Below are positions 1 through 10,175 of a stretch of DNA of 64,000 nt, piece after piece. The notes beneath the pieces are model-generated. The model was not told the DNA's origin. It saw only the letters and a list, made by a program, of their open reading frames with translations, and did no database searches. Each line of letters starts with the position of its first letter. The stretch's first letter is position 1. This DNA is from Amycolatopsis sp. FBCC-B4732 (lineage in GTDB: Bacteria; Actinomycetota; Actinomycetes; Mycobacteriales; Pseudonocardiaceae), in the NCBI RefSeq assembly GCF_023008405.1, contig NZ_CP095376.1, forward strand, positions 9,962,501 to 10,026,500, read 5' to 3'. Made by a program: the position numbers and the translations under genes.

Positions 1-1669
<1,669 letters not shown>

Positions 1670-1685
1670 GCCGGTTGGAGCGGGC

Positions 1686-2087
1686 ATGGGACTCGAGGTT
1701 CAGCGTGACGGCAAGCACGCGTTCGTAGGGCGCAACGACCGGGGCGCGGAGGTCCGGCTGGGCCGGGCGGGCGCCGAAGGGGCGTTCTCGCCCGCGGAGC
1801 TGCTGCAGATCGCGGCGGCGGGCTGCAGCGCGGTGACCGCGGAAGAGCTGATCACGCGGCGGATCGGCGAGGACTCGAAGTTCCGCGTCAGCGTGACCGC
1901 CGACCGGCGTGAGGGCGCCTCGGAGCTGGACGCCGTGCACGTCGCGTTCGACGTCGACGTGTCGACATTGGCGGCGGACCAGCGGGAGGCGCTGGCGGGA
2001 GCCGTGGACCGCGCGATCGAGCGGCTGTGCACGGTGAGCCGGACGCTGAAGAAGGGGATCCCGGTGACGGAGGAGTTCCCGGTCTGA
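1686..2087 (+). CDS. OsmC-family peroxide-detoxifying protein
   Basis: 133 residues. OsmC/Ohr proteins reduce organic hydroperoxides with a pair of redox cysteines. Both are present: Cys47 in AAAGCSAVT and Cys115 in RLCTVSRT, each in its family context. The start is ATG 17 nt after the preceding stop. The gene meets the following minus-strand gene tail to tail with only 3 nt between stops. The exact subfamily (OsmC, Ohr or YhfA-like) cannot be decided from motifs alone. Confidence 0.85.
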   Translation: MGLEVQRDGKHAFVGRNDRGAEVRLGRAGAEGAFSPAELLQIAAAGCSAVTAEELITRRIGEDSKFRVSVTADRREGASELDAVHVAFDVDVSTLAADQREALAGAVDRAIERLCTVSRTLKKGIPVTEEFPV

Positions 2088-2090
2088 CCG

Positions 2091-2589
2091 TCAGTCGGCG
2101 AGGCTCAGGACCTGCGCGCCCTGGTCGATCCACCCGCCGGGGCCGAGGTGGTCCTTGGCGTACACCTGGTGAGCGGAGTTGAGCAGCGCCTGACGTGGGC
2201 CGCCGTCGGACACGGCGATCGCCCGGGCGCCCTGGTCGAGCCAGCCGCCGCTGAGCTCGTCCTTCGCGTAGACCTCGCTGTCGGGGGCCAGGACGGAGAC
2301 GCGGTTCTGCCCCGCGGACGCGAGGTCTTTGAAGTGGATGAAGTGGCTGAGCCACTGCGCGTCGGTAGGTGGGGGTGGGGGCGCCATTGACGGCCGAGAG
2401 CACGTAGGCCGCGTAGTTCGTGAAGTTGTGGCCGCCGTGCGCACCCCAATGGCCGTCGAGGTAGTGCTGCTCGAAGCTGTGCGCGGTGTGACCGGCGGCG
2501 ATGCACGTGGCGTACGAACTGCAGGAGCGCAGAACTGTCACGCTGGCCGAAGCCGTTCCCGCGCCGGTGATCGCGGCTACCACAGCCAC
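2091..2589 (-). pseudogene. Secreted repeat protein interrupted by a frameshift
   Basis: Two overlapping minus-strand frames join into one sensible protein. The first, from a GTG at 2589, gives an Ala-rich export signal (AITGAGTASAS) and a GGHNFTNYAAYVLSAVNG stretch. The second picks up with TDAQWLSHFIHF and continues to the stop. The switch lies in the G/C run near 2370-2388 and needs one inserted or deleted base. The C-terminal half has two similar units: VYAKDELSGGWLDQGA and VYAKDHLGPGGWIDQGA. The NYAAY region recalls CHAP-type peptidase domains, in which a Cys is expected where Phe stands here; that link is tentative. It is either a pseudogene or a homopolymer sequencing error. Confidence 0.6.
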
Positions 2590-2637
2590 CGCGAAAGCCG
2601 TGCCGACGGTGGCGGATCTGTTACGCGGGGCGTCCCG

Positions 2638-2979
2638 TCAGTTCTGGGTGGATTCCCAGACGACGTAGGCCTGGTCGGCGTCCGTCGTCATGGCCTCGAT
2701 GAACTTCTCGTTGTCGAAGCCCGGCAAGGCCTGGAGGCGCTCGATCAGGGCGTCGGCCGCCGGGTCGCCGCTCGGGACCGCGGTGCCCTTGCCTTCGGTG
2801 TCGACCAGCATGAAGAACACGTCTTCGTTCCATGGGCCGTCGGGGATCACGCGGACCATCACCGACGACAGGCCGGCCCACGTGACAGCTTCTTCGCTGC
2901 CGTCCGCGAGACGCCGCCGCACGCCGGTGTCGTCGACACTGACGGTCCGGGACTGTGCGCTGGACGAATCCTGGGTCAA
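2638..2979 (-). CDS. Hypothetical protein, 113 aa
   Basis: ATG start at 2979, acidic protein of 113 residues without signal peptide or membrane segment. It reads as a compact alpha/beta domain (strands near VTWAGLSSVMVRVI and DVFFMLVDTEG, helix near DALIERLQAL). I do not recognise the family. It lies directly upstream of the frameshifted secreted gene on the same strand, with 48 nt between them, and directly downstream of a copy of the ~93-bp dispersed repeat. Codon use is ordinary for the window, so it is probably a real gene. Confidence 0.65.
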   Translation of the reverse strand: MTQDSSSAQSRTVSVDDTGVRRRLADGSEEAVTWAGLSSVMVRVIPDGPWNEDVFFMLVDTEGKGTAVPSGDPAADALIERLQALPGFDNEKFIEAMTTDADQAYVVWESTQN

Positions 2980-3006
2980 CCGGTGCTCCCTTGTTGCTGT
3001 GCCGCT

Positions 3007-3101
3007 GGTACCAATCCGACCACAGCCACGGCCGCATGACTTCCGTAGCGGCGGTTACGTCCCCCGTGGGGGGGCGGCCTGCTTTTGGCCGGATTGGTAC
3101 C
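3007..3101. repeat. ~93-bp dispersed repeat with inverted ends, copy A
   Basis: Ends are perfect inverted repeats: GGTACCAATCC at 3007-3017 and GGATTGGTACC at 3091-3101. The interior shares CAGCCACGGC near the left end and GGCCTGCTTTTGGCCGGAT near the right end with copy B at 19922. It lies 28 bp upstream of the minus-strand hypothetical gene and downstream of the helicase gene. No coding potential is apparent. Confidence 0.75.
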
Positions 3102-3140
3102 GGGGTTGCTTCACCGTACCGGTCGGTCCTGTGGACCGCG

Positions 3141-5204
3141 TCACGCGGGCGCGGCTGCGTCGAGCCGGCGCAGGGCCTCGCGCACCACCTTCGGGTCCAT
3201 CGTCGGCCAGAACGGCGGCAGCGACGCACGGAGGAATCCGCCGTAGCGGGCGTTCGCCAGCCGCGAATCCAGCACCGCGACCACCCCGCGGTCGGTGACC
3301 GAGCGGTGCAGCCGGCCGGTGCCCTGCGCCAGCAGCAGCGCCGCGTGCGTGGCCGCCACGGTGAGGAACCCGTTGCCGCCGCGGGCTTCCACCGCGCGCT
3401 GGCGGGCCGAGGACACCGGGTCGTCCGGGCGGGGGAACGGGATCCGGTCGACGACCACGAGCTGCAGCGACGGCCCCGGCACGTCCACGCCCTGCCACAG
3501 GGACAGCGTGCCGAACAGGCACGTGCGGACGTCCTCGGAAAACTTCTGGACCAGCAGCGACGTCGAATCCTCGCCCTGGCAGAGGATCGGGAAGTCGAGC
3601 CGCCCGCGCATCTCCTCGGTGGCCTGCTTGGCGGCGCGCATCGAGGAGAACAGGCCCAGCGTGCGCCCGCCCGCGGCCTCGATCAGCTCCGCCAGTTCGT
3701 CCATTGTGGACGACGCGAGGCCGTCACGGCCCGGCGGCGGGAGGTGCTTGGCCAGGTAGAGGATGCCGTTGCGCTTGTGGTCGAACGGCGAGCCGACGTC
3801 CAGCCCGGTCCACTTGGGGCCCTTGTCGACGTCCGACGGCACTTCCTTCTCCGTCGCGGTCCCCGGCGCCTGCTCGACGCGGGCCGCGGCCGGCGGGAGA
3901 CCCCACTGGCGCGCCATGGTGTCGAACGTGCCGCCGAGGGTGAGCGTCGCCGACGTCAGGATCGTCGTGTGCTGGTTGAACACGCGCTCGCGCAGCAGGC
4001 CGGCGACGCCGAGCGGCGCCACCTTCAGCGCCGGCGGGCGCGGGTTCGACGAGAACTTGTCGCCCGACAGCCAGACGACGTCGCGCTGGTGCGCCTGGTC
4101 GTCGTCGAACGCCTCCAGGAGCCGGACCGCGGTGTCGTGCACTTCGTCGAGCAGCGAGCGCGCCAGCTTGCGTGCCGTCGCCCCCTCGACGTCCTCCTTT
4201 CGGTCGGACCCGAGCGCGGTGATGCACGCGTGCGCGGCGTCGCGGATCGCCGGGATCGCGCCCTGCAGCGGCCGCGGCAGCTCGTCCAGCCGGCCCGCGG
4301 GCAGGTCGTCCACGATCAGCGCCAGCCCGTCACCCGCCTCCAGCAGGCCGTCGGCGACGTCGGCGTCGATCAGCTTGCCGCAGCGGCGCGCGGCCGACGC
4401 GCACATCGCGCTGGTCAGCTCGCCGGTGGCGACCGAGGTGACCCGGTCGACCAGGTCGTGGGCCTCGTCGATGATCACCACGTCGTGGTCCGGCAGCACC
4501 TGGTAGCCCTGCAGGGCGTCGATCGCCAGCAGCGCGTGGTTGGTCACGATGACGTCGGCGCGGCCGGCCTCGGCGCGGGCCTTCTCGGCGAAGCAGTCCG
4601 TGCCGATCGGGCAGCGCGAAGCGCCGAGACATTCCTTCGCCGTCACGGAAACCTGGCGCCACGCCTGGTCGGTGACGCCGGGGACGAGCTCGTCGCGGTC
4701 GCCGGTTTCGGTGTCCGACGCCCATTCCCGCAGCCGCGTGACCTCCTTGCCGAGGCGCGACACCGCGAACGGATCGAAGAGCTGGGCGTCCTCCGGCTCG
4801 TCCGGCGCGCCGGAATCCAGCCGGTGCAGGCACATGTAGTTGCGGCGGCCCTTGAGGATCGCGAAGGTCGGTTCGCGGCCCAGCGGCTTCTTCAGCGCCT
4901 TCGCCAGGCGCGGGAGGTCGCGGTCGACCAGCTGGCGCTGCAGCGCGATCGTCGCCGTCGAGACCACGACCGTGGCCTCCTTCTGAACGGCGTGGCGGAT
5001 CGCGGGGACGAGGTACGCCAGCGACTTGCCGGTGCCGGTGCCCGCCTGCACGGCCAGGTGCTCGCCGGTGCGGATGGCACGCCCGACGGCGTCGGCCATT
5101 TCGACCTGCCCTGGGCGTTCGGCACCACCGACGGACTCCACCGCGTGGGTGAGGAGTTCGAGGACGCCGGGGAAATCAGTTCGGGCGGGCACAGCGACAC
5201 ACAT
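3141..5204 (-). CDS. dinG: ATP-dependent DNA helicase, DinG/XPD-like
   Basis: 687 residues, normal for actinobacterial DinG. Superfamily 2 iron-sulfur helicase that unwinds DNA 5'-3', likely in repair and R-loop or D-loop removal. Visible motifs: Walker A GTGTGKS (residues 55-61), motif Ia VVVSTATIALQ, DEAH box in VVIIDEAHDL, and late helicase motifs GTLSLWQGVD and QGTGRLHR. Cysteines in RRNYMC and CLGASRCPIGTDC fit the 4Fe-4S cluster site. The start is the ATG at 5204. It corresponds in gene order to Rv1329c, next to the pncB side of the conserved block. Confidence 0.93.
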   Translation of the reverse strand: MCVAVPARTDFPGVLELLTHAVESVGGAERPGQVEMADAVGRAIRTGEHLAVQAGTGTGKSLAYLVPAIRHAVQKEATVVVSTATIALQRQLVDRDLPRLAKALKKPLGREPTFAILKGRRNYMCLHRLDSGAPDEPEDAQLFDPFAVSRLGKEVTRLREWASDTETGDRDELVPGVTDQAWRQVSVTAKECLGASRCPIGTDCFAEKARAEAGRADVIVTNHALLAIDALQGYQVLPDHDVVIIDEAHDLVDRVTSVATGELTSAMCASAARRCGKLIDADVADGLLEAGDGLALIVDDLPAGRLDELPRPLQGAIPAIRDAAHACITALGSDRKEDVEGATARKLARSLLDEVHDTAVRLLEAFDDDQAHQRDVVWLSGDKFSSNPRPPALKVAPLGVAGLLRERVFNQHTTILTSATLTLGGTFDTMARQWGLPPAAARVEQAPGTATEKEVPSDVDKGPKWTGLDVGSPFDHKRNGILYLAKHLPPPGRDGLASSTMDELAELIEAAGGRTLGLFSSMRAAKQATEEMRGRLDFPILCQGEDSTSLLVQKFSEDVRTCLFGTLSLWQGVDVPGPSLQLVVVDRIPFPRPDDPVSSARQRAVEARGGNGFLTVAATHAALLLAQGTGRLHRSVTDRGVVAVLDSRLANARYGGFLRASLPPFWPTMDPKVVREALRRLDAAAPA

Positions 5205-5225
5205 TAGCCGCCGGGACCGACAGGA

Positions 5226-5268
5226 TCGGTGATCCGTCGCGAACGGGCCGCTCGCGCCGGATCACCGA
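5226..5268. terminator. Hairpin between bioY and dinG
   Basis: Perfect 10-bp inverted repeat, TCGGTGATCC and GGATCACCGA, enclosing a second stem CGCGA/TCGCG. It sits 5 nt downstream of the bioY stop and 22 nt before the dinG start. It probably ends bioY transcription; a role in the dinG leader is also possible. Confidence 0.55.
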
Positions 5269-5273
5269 GAGCG

Positions 5274-5861
5274 TCAGTCCTGCTTGCGGCCCGAGACGAG
5301 CTTCCAGGTGAGCGGCAGCAGACCCGCCGCCACGACGATCTTGATCGCGTCCCCGACGAGGAACGGCGTGACGCCCTTGGCGAACGCCGTCGACAGGTCG
5401 AACCCGGTCGACGCCATCAGCCACGGCACGCCGAAGGCGTAGATCACGAGGTTGCCGAGCACCATCGTGCCCGCGGTGCGCACCGGCGTCCGGTCGCCGC
5501 CGCGGCCGGCGAGGGCGCCGACCAGCGCGCCGGCGAAGACGAACCCGACGATGTAGCCGGCGCTCGCGCCGGACAGGCCCGCGGTGCCGTGCTGGAACCA
5601 CGGCACGCCGACGGCGCCGACCAGCAGGTACACCAGCATCGACGCGGCACCGCGCGACATGCCGAGCGACGCACCGACGAGCAGCGCGGCGAACGTCTGG
5701 CCGGTCATCGGCACCGGGCTGCCCGGCACCGGGATGGTCAGCTGCGCGGCGGCGCCGGTGAGCACGGCACCGCCGGCGACCAGCGCGATGTCCCGGACGA
5801 GCGAGCCGGGGACGAGGTCGGCCAGCACGGGCCGCTTGCCGGCGAAGGACAGCGAAGACAC
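5274..5861 (-). CDS. bioY: BioY biotin transporter, S component
   Basis: 195 residues with about six membrane segments. BioY is the substrate-binding membrane subunit of biotin ECF transporters and can also work alone. Typical family features: TIPVPGSPVPMTGQTFAALL near residue 50 and the Ala/Gly-rich helix with GASAGYIVGF. The start is placed at the GTG at 5861, because AGGGAGG stands 5-6 nt upstream; the longer frame from TTG at 5882 lacks such a site. No bioM or bioN neighbours are present, so it may use a shared energising module. A dyad at 5895-5906 upstream may be its operator. Confidence 0.9.
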   Translation of the reverse strand: MSSLSFAGKRPVLADLVPGSLVRDIALVAGGAVLTGAAAQLTIPVPGSPVPMTGQTFAALLVGASLGMSRGAASMLVYLLVGAVGVPWFQHGTAGLSGASAGYIVGFVFAGALVGALAGRGGDRTPVRTAGTMVLGNLVIYAFGVPWLMASTGFDLSTAFAKGVTPFLVGDAIKIVVAAGLLPLTWKLVSGRKQD

Positions 5862-5894
5862 GAAACCTCCCTGGGTGAGCAAGTCGATCGAGGT

Positions 5895-5906
5895 TAACGC
5901 TCGTTA
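5895..5906. promoter_or_regulatory. TAACGCTCGTTA dyad upstream of bioY
   Basis: Inverted repeat TAACG-2-CGTTA placed 34 nt upstream of the bioY start. Actinobacterial biotin genes are often controlled by the repressor BioQ through short palindromes containing GTTAC-like halves, and this site has that character (GTTAAC..GTTAC). The assignment is inference. Confidence 0.35.
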
Positions 5907-6038
5907 CCGCCGCAAAACCCGCGAAGTTGCGTTCCTCACCGGCCACCCGTCCGGGTGGACCCGATCAGGTGCGCCACCGGGCCTGCCGATGACGAGAGGG
6001 GTAACTACGAACTGTCACGTGACCGAGGAGGCCGGTGC

Positions 6039-6686
6039 ATGCGGAACGCCAGGAAGAGGACAGTCCGGTTGCTGGCGGTGACGACGCTGACCGCGCCGCT
6101 CCTGGCCGCCGCGGCAGCCGGCGCGTCCACCGGATGGGCGTCTTCGGGCTCGCTGGACGTGACCATCGACAACGAGCACGTCGTCACCGGTGAGCTGGCG
6201 AAGTGCACCGTGGACGGGCCGTACAGCGCGCGGACGCAGGGTGGCGCGACGGGCGACGTCGCCGCGTTCGGGATGGGCGAGTCCGGCTGTGGCCGCTCGG
6301 GGGCCGTCTCGGTCGCGCAGGCGTCCGGGCACCGGTTCGAGGCCACCGTGCTCAAGCGCTACGGCGGCCCGGTGATCACCGTGCGCACCTTCTCCGCGAA
6401 GTGCGCGACGAGCGAGACCGGCAGCGGCGGCGAGGTGTCCATCGGCGCCGTCCAGGGGATCACCGTGCCCGCGCAGATCCCGCCGAACCACCGGATCGTC
6501 ATCCCCGGCGGGGCCGCGGGCACCGCGCTGGCGACGGTGGTCCTCAACGAGACCGTGACGCCCCAGCCGCCGGACGGCAGCCTGGTGACGCACGCGGTGC
6601 ACATCGAGCTGTTCCCGCAGGGCGGCCCGGCCAGCGGCGACATCTACCTGGGCACGGCGGCCTGCGACCCGTACGGCAAGAAGTAA
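6039..6686 (+). CDS. Secreted protein, choice-of-anchor P-like
   Basis: 215 residues. Start chosen at the ATG at 6039, preceded by GAGGAGG. The N-terminus is a Sec signal peptide: RNARKR, then a hydrophobic run, ending near AAAAAGAS. The mature part is beta-rich with few charges, and includes VVLNETVT, HAVHIELFP and GDIYLGTAACD near the C-terminus. Four to five cysteines suggest disulfides. The pattern resembles the actinobacterial 'choice-of-anchor P' proteins; that is a weak match from memory. It is convergent with the eda gene across a 26-bp palindrome. Confidence 0.7.
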   Translation: MRNARKRTVRLLAVTTLTAPLLAAAAAGASTGWASSGSLDVTIDNEHVVTGELAKCTVDGPYSARTQGGATGDVAAFGMGESGCGRSGAVSVAQASGHRFEATVLKRYGGPVITVRTFSAKCATSETGSGGEVSIGAVQGITVPAQIPPNHRIVIPGGAAGTALATVVLNETVTPQPPDGSLVTHAVHIELFPQGGPASGDIYLGTAACDPYGKK

Positions 6687-6687
6687 T

Positions 6688-6713
6688 GCCGCACTTTCAC
6701 GTGAAAGTGCGGC
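6688..6713. repeat. Perfect 26-bp palindrome, copy of the CACGTG-core repeat
   Basis: The 20-bp palindrome GCACTTTCACGTGAAAGTGC at 6691-6710 is extended by GCC/GGC on each side. It lies between two convergent genes and could act as a bidirectional terminator. Its sequence is inside the eda reading frame and supplies the last codons and stop of that gene. Two further copies of the 20-mer are at 40137 and 40170. Confidence 0.8.
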
Positions 6714-7356
6714 TTTGCGGCGCAAAGCGGGAGGCCGCTGCGACGAACTCGCCCGCGCGGGTGGCCAGGTCCGGGAGGCTGCCGCCCGGGCTGAGCGCGT
6801 CGCCCAGCAGCGGGGTCGCCGCCGCGACCGCGATCGCGCCCGAGCGCAGGTAGGACTCGACGTCGGCCAGGTGGACGCCGCCGGTCGGGACCAGCGGGAC
6901 GTCCGGCAGCGGCGCCCGGACCGCGCGCAGGTACGCGACGCCGCCGGCGGCCGCGATCGGGAACACCTTCACCGCCGCCGCGCCGAGGCGCCACGCCTGG
7001 TCGATCTCGGTCGGCGTGAGCGCGCCGCAGACCACCGGGGTGGCCAGCTCGGCGGCGCGTTCCAGCACCGCCGGGTTGACCGTCGGGGTGATCAGGTACG
7101 CCGCGCCGGCGTCGACCGCGGTGTCCACATCGGACGGTTCGCGGACGCTGCCCGCGCCGATCAGCGCGTCTTCGCCGAGGGCCAGGCGCAGCGCGGTGAT
7201 CGCCGCGGGCGCGCCCGGCGTCGTCAGCGTCGCTTCGAGCAGGCGGACGCCCGCCGCGTGCAGCACCATCGCCGCGTCGGCGAACCGCGACGCGTCCGAA
7301 GCCCGCAGGATCGCGACGAGCCGGTGTTCCGCCAGCGCGGCCCGCAGGTCCTTCAC
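6697..7356 (-). CDS. eda: 2-keto-3-deoxy-6-phosphogluconate aldolase family
   Basis: 219 residues from a GTG at 7356 that overlaps the pncA stop. KDPG/KHG aldolases cleave KDPG into pyruvate and glyceraldehyde 3-phosphate. Markers: LVAILRA at the N-terminus, LEATLTTPG, GAGSV, and the Schiff-base lysine in AVKVFPIAAAGG, then VPTGGV. The usual SPGT-type motif reads TPTVNP here. The final four codons and TGA are formed by the palindromic repeat. No edd or sugar-acid kinase is nearby, so the real substrate is open; the position after pncA suggests only shared transcription. Confidence 0.85.
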   Translation of the reverse strand: MKDLRAALAEHRLVAILRASDASRFADAAMVLHAAGVRLLEATLTTPGAPAAITALRLALGEDALIGAGSVREPSDVDTAVDAGAAYLITPTVNPAVLERAAELATPVVCGALTPTEIDQAWRLGAAAVKVFPIAAAGGVAYLRAVRAPLPDVPLVPTGGVHLADVESYLRSGAIAVAAATPLLGDALSPGGSLPDLATRAGEFVAAASRFAPQSRTFT

Positions 7357-7931
7357 GAGGCCGGCGGCACCGCGGCGGTGCCCGTGTAGGAGACGCCCGC
7401 CTCGTCGAAGTCCTTCAGCGTCGCGTCGACGGTCGGCTGCGAGCCGCCGACCGTCAGGTCCAGCAGCACCCGCACGCCGAAGCCCGCCTTCGCCGCGTCG
7501 AGCGCCGTCGCGCGGACGCAGAAGTCCGTCGCGATGCCGACGACGTCGACGTCGGTGACGTCGTGCTCGCGCAGCCACGCCTCCAGGGACTTCCCGTCGC
7601 GGGCCGCGCCCTCGAAGCCGGAGTAGGCGGCGCTGTACTCGCCCTTCGAGAACACCTCGCCGATCGGGACGACGTCGAGCGCGGCGTGGAACGACGCACC
7701 CGGCGTGCCGGCGACGCAGTGCACCGGCCAGCTGTCCTTGAAGTCGGGCGTCTCGCTGAAGTGGTCGCCCGGGTCGATGTGGTTGTCCCGGGTGGCCACC
7801 ACGTGGCTGTACCCGCCCTCGGCGGCCTGCTTCGAGATGCCGGCGGCCGCGGCGGCCCCGCCCGGCAGGCCGAGCGAACCCCCTTCGCAGAAGTCGTTCT
7901 GCACGTCCACCACGATCAGCGCGGTCCCCAT
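7353..7931 (-). CDS. pncA: Nicotinamidase
   Basis: 192 residues. Isochorismatase-fold amidase converting nicotinamide to nicotinate for NAD salvage. Active-site pieces visible: Asp9 in VVDVQNDF, the metal-binding region TRDNHIDPGDHF, and the catalytic cysteine in GIATDFCVRAT. The ATG at 7931 is 15 nt downstream of the pncB stop, so pncB-pncA-eda form one operon. The product nicotinate is the substrate of the PncB enzyme encoded just upstream, which makes the functional pairing secure. Confidence 0.93.
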   Translation of the reverse strand: MGTALIVVDVQNDFCEGGSLGLPGGAAAAAGISKQAAEGGYSHVVATRDNHIDPGDHFSETPDFKDSWPVHCVAGTPGASFHAALDVVPIGEVFSKGEYSAAYSGFEGAARDGKSLEAWLREHDVTDVDVVGIATDFCVRATALDAAKAGFGVRVLLDLTVGGSQPTVDATLKDFDEAGVSYTGTAAVPPAS

Positions 7932-7945
7932 GGTCGGACTCCGTT

Positions 7946-9247
7946 TCAGAGGAAGAGTGTCGGGATGGCGGGCTCGCCGTGCGAGAGCTTGAGGCCCTCC
8001 CACGGCAGGCTGACCAGGCCGCGGCGCAGCCGTTGCCTGGCATCGTCGAGCGTAGGCAGGTCGGCCTCCGTGCGGCCAGCGCGGATCAGCGGGATCTGCA
8101 GCGGCCGGTCGTTGGCCTCGGGGGCCGGCGCGGTCGCCGCCGTGGTCCAGACGACCTCCTCGACCGCCGTGCCGGTGCCGCGGTGGCGCCGCAGCGCGGA
8201 CTTGCGGCCGCCGCGGGACTCCTTGTGCGCGCTGCGCTTGGCGACCGGCTTGCCGTCCACCTCGACCAGCTTGTAGACCATGCCGGCGGTCGGCGCGCCG
8301 GACCCGGTGACCACCGAGGTGCCGACGCCGTACGCGTCCACCGGCTCCGCGCGCAGCGCCGCGATGGCGTGCTCGTCGAGGTCGCCGGAGACGACGATCC
8401 GGGTGTCCTTCGCGCCGAGGGCGTCCAGCTGCTCGCGGGCGCGGCGGGCGAGCGGGCCGACGTCGCCGGAGTCGATCCGGATCGCGCCGAGCTCCGGGCC
8501 GGCGACGCGGACCGCCGTCTCGATGCCGGCGGTGATGTCGTAGGTGTCGACCAGCAGCGTCGTGTCCGCGCCCATCTTCCCGACCTGGGCGCGGAAGGCC
8601 GCTTCCTCGCTGTCGTGCAGCAGCATGAAGGCGTGCGCGACGGTGCCGCGCGTCGGGATGCCGTAGCGGCGGCCTGCTTCGAGGTTGGACGTCGTCGCGA
8701 AGCCCGCCAGGTACGCGGCGCGCGCGGCCGCGACCGCCGCGTACTCGTGCGTCCGGCGCCCGCCCATCTCGATGATCGGGCGGCCGTGCGCGGCGCCGGA
8801 CATCCGGGCCGCCGCCGACGCGATCGCGCTGTCGTGGTTGAGGATCGACAGGACCAGCGTCTCCAGCAAAACGCACTCGGCGAACGAGCCGGTGACGGTC
8901 AGGATCGGCGAGCCCGGGAAGTACAGTTCGCCCTCGGCGTAACCGTCGAGGTCACCCGAGAACTCGTAGCCGGCGAGCCAGGACAGCGTCGCGTCGTCGA
9001 CGACCGCGGTCGCTTCCAGCTGCGCCAGTTCGGCGTCGGTGAAGCGGAAGTCCGCGATCGCGTCGAGCACGCGCGCGGTGCCCGCGACGACGCCGTAGCG
9101 CCGCCCGGCCGGCAGCCTCCTCGCGAAGACCTCGAACACGCAGGGCCGCTCGGCCGTCCCGTCGGCGAGCGCGCTGCCCAGCATGGTCAGCTCGTAGTGG
9201 TCGGTGAGCAGCGCAGTGCTGGCCGTGACCGGCTCCGGTGAACCCAT
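7946..9247 (-). CDS. pncB: Nicotinate phosphoribosyltransferase
   Basis: 433 residues. Joins nicotinate with PRPP to give nicotinate mononucleotide. Family features: TDHYELTML near the N-terminus, the conserved FEVFARRLP, the active-site region [11 protein letters not shown], and the phosphate-binding IRIDSGD and GVGTSVVTG. Divergent from clpS; the 74-nt interval must hold both promoters. It corresponds in gene order to Rv1330c. First gene of a pncB-pncA-eda operon. Confidence 0.95.
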   Translation of the reverse strand: MGSPEPVTASTALLTDHYELTMLGSALADGTAERPCVFEVFARRLPAGRRYGVVAGTARVLDAIADFRFTDAELAQLEATAVVDDATLSWLAGYEFSGDLDGYAEGELYFPGSPILTVTGSFAECVLLETLVLSILNHDSAIASAAARMSGAAHGRPIIEMGGRRTHEYAAVAAARAAYLAGFATTSNLEAGRRYGIPTRGTVAHAFMLLHDSEEAAFRAQVGKMGADTTLLVDTYDITAGIETAVRVAGPELGAIRIDSGDVGPLARRAREQLDALGAKDTRIVVSGDLDEHAIAALRAEPVDAYGVGTSVVTGSGAPTAGMVYKLVEVDGKPVAKRSAHKESRGGRKSALRRHRGTGTAVEEVVWTTAATAPAPEANDRPLQIPLIRAGRTEADLPTLDDARQRLRRGLVSLPWEGLKLSHGEPAIPTLFL

Positions 9248-9321
9248 GGGGTCAGCCTATTCACCCACATGGCCGGACCTGGCGCGGCGTACCCCGTCAC
9301 CCCCGTGACACCATGGGGTGC

Positions 9322-9621
9322 ATGTCCACGCCTGTCGCATCCGAACAGACGCAGGTCGAGCCGGCCGGCGCCGAAGTCGCCGAGTCGGACACCCCCTGGC
9401 GGACCGTGGTCTGGAACGACCCGGTGAACCTGATGTCGTACGTGACGTACGTCTTCCAGAAGCTGTTCGGCTACAGCCGCGACCACGCCACCAAGCTGAT
9501 GCTCGACGTGCACCAGAAGGGCAAGGCGATCGTGTCGTCCGGCAGCAAGGAGAAGGTGGAGACGGACGTGGCGAAACTCCACGCCGCCGGCCTGTGGGCC
9601 ACCATGGAGCAGACCTCGTGA
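9322..9621 (+). CDS. clpS: ATP-dependent Clp protease adaptor ClpS
   Basis: 99 residues. ClpS delivers N-degron substrates to the ClpAP/ClpCP protease. The core has the expected [15 protein letters not shown] motif, whose Asn-Asp binds the N-terminal residue, then [20 protein letters not shown] and a later Glu-rich helix. ATGs stand at 9313 and 9322; the second is chosen, giving MSTPVAS. Synteny with Rv1331. The stop overlaps the DUF2017 start (GTGA), so the two are co-translated. Confidence 0.93.
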   Translation: MSTPVASEQTQVEPAGAEVAESDTPWRTVVWNDPVNLMSYVTYVFQKLFGYSRDHATKLMLDVHQKGKAIVSSGSKEKVETDVAKLHAAGLWATMEQTS

Positions 9622-10175
9622 ACGGCTGGCGGCGCAAGGGCGCGGTCATCCACGCCGGGTTCGAGCAGCAGGAGGCGGCCGTCCTGCGCGGGCTGGTCAG
9701 CCAGCTCGAGGACATGCTCACCGCGCGCGCCGAGGAGGCGCCGCAGGACGAGCTCGCCGAGCTGACCGGCATCCGGACCGGGCCCACCGAGTCCCCGGAC
9801 GACCCGGTGCTCTCGCGGCTGCTCCCGGACTTCCACAAGCTCGACCCGGACAACCCGACCCGCGAAGACCTCGACTCGGCGTCGGCGATGCGCTCGCTGC
9901 ACGAGCCGGAGCTGCTGGACATCAAGGTCGGCGTGGCGAAGATCGTGCTCGACACGCTGCCCCGCGACGGCGGCCACGTCCGGCTCACCGAAGAGCAGGC
10001 CGATGCCTGGCTGGGCGCGCTCAACGACGTCCGGCTGGCGCTGGGCACGGCGCTCGACGTCACCGAAGACATGCCCGACGAGCTGCCCGAGGACGACCCG
10101 CGGGCGCCGCACCTGGGCGTCTACCACTGGCTGACCTGGGTGCAGGAGACGCTGATCCAGGCGCTGACGGGATGA
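9618..10175 (+). CDS. DUF2017 family protein
   Basis: 185 residues from a GTG overlapping the clpS stop. Acidic, largely helical protein; the N-terminal half has a conserved [19 protein letters not shown] helix and the C-terminal end [19 protein letters not shown]. The family is found next to clpS across Actinobacteria (Rv1332 in M. tuberculosis) and has no established function. Position suggests a link to ClpS-dependent degradation, which is inference. It ends in an ATGA overlap with the P1 peptidase. Confidence 0.88.
   Translation: MNGWRRKGAVIHAGFEQQEAAVLRGLVSQLEDMLTARAEEAPQDELAELTGIRTGPTESPDDPVLSRLLPDFHKLDPDNPTREDLDSASAMRSLHEPELLDIKVGVAKIVLDTLPRDGGHVRLTEEQADAWLGALNDVRLALGTALDVTEDMPDELPEDDPRAPHLGVYHWLTWVQETLIQALTG

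Noticed and set aside
2955..5207. Plus-strand open frame of 750 codons opposite the helicase gene
   Set aside because: It is the antisense shadow of dinG, rich in Arg/Val/Gln runs with no domain, which is usual in high-GC DNA.
9296..9309. GTCAC-CCCC-GTGAC inverted repeat between pncB and clpS
   Set aside because: Only five base pairs in a GC-rich interval; not enough to call an operator.
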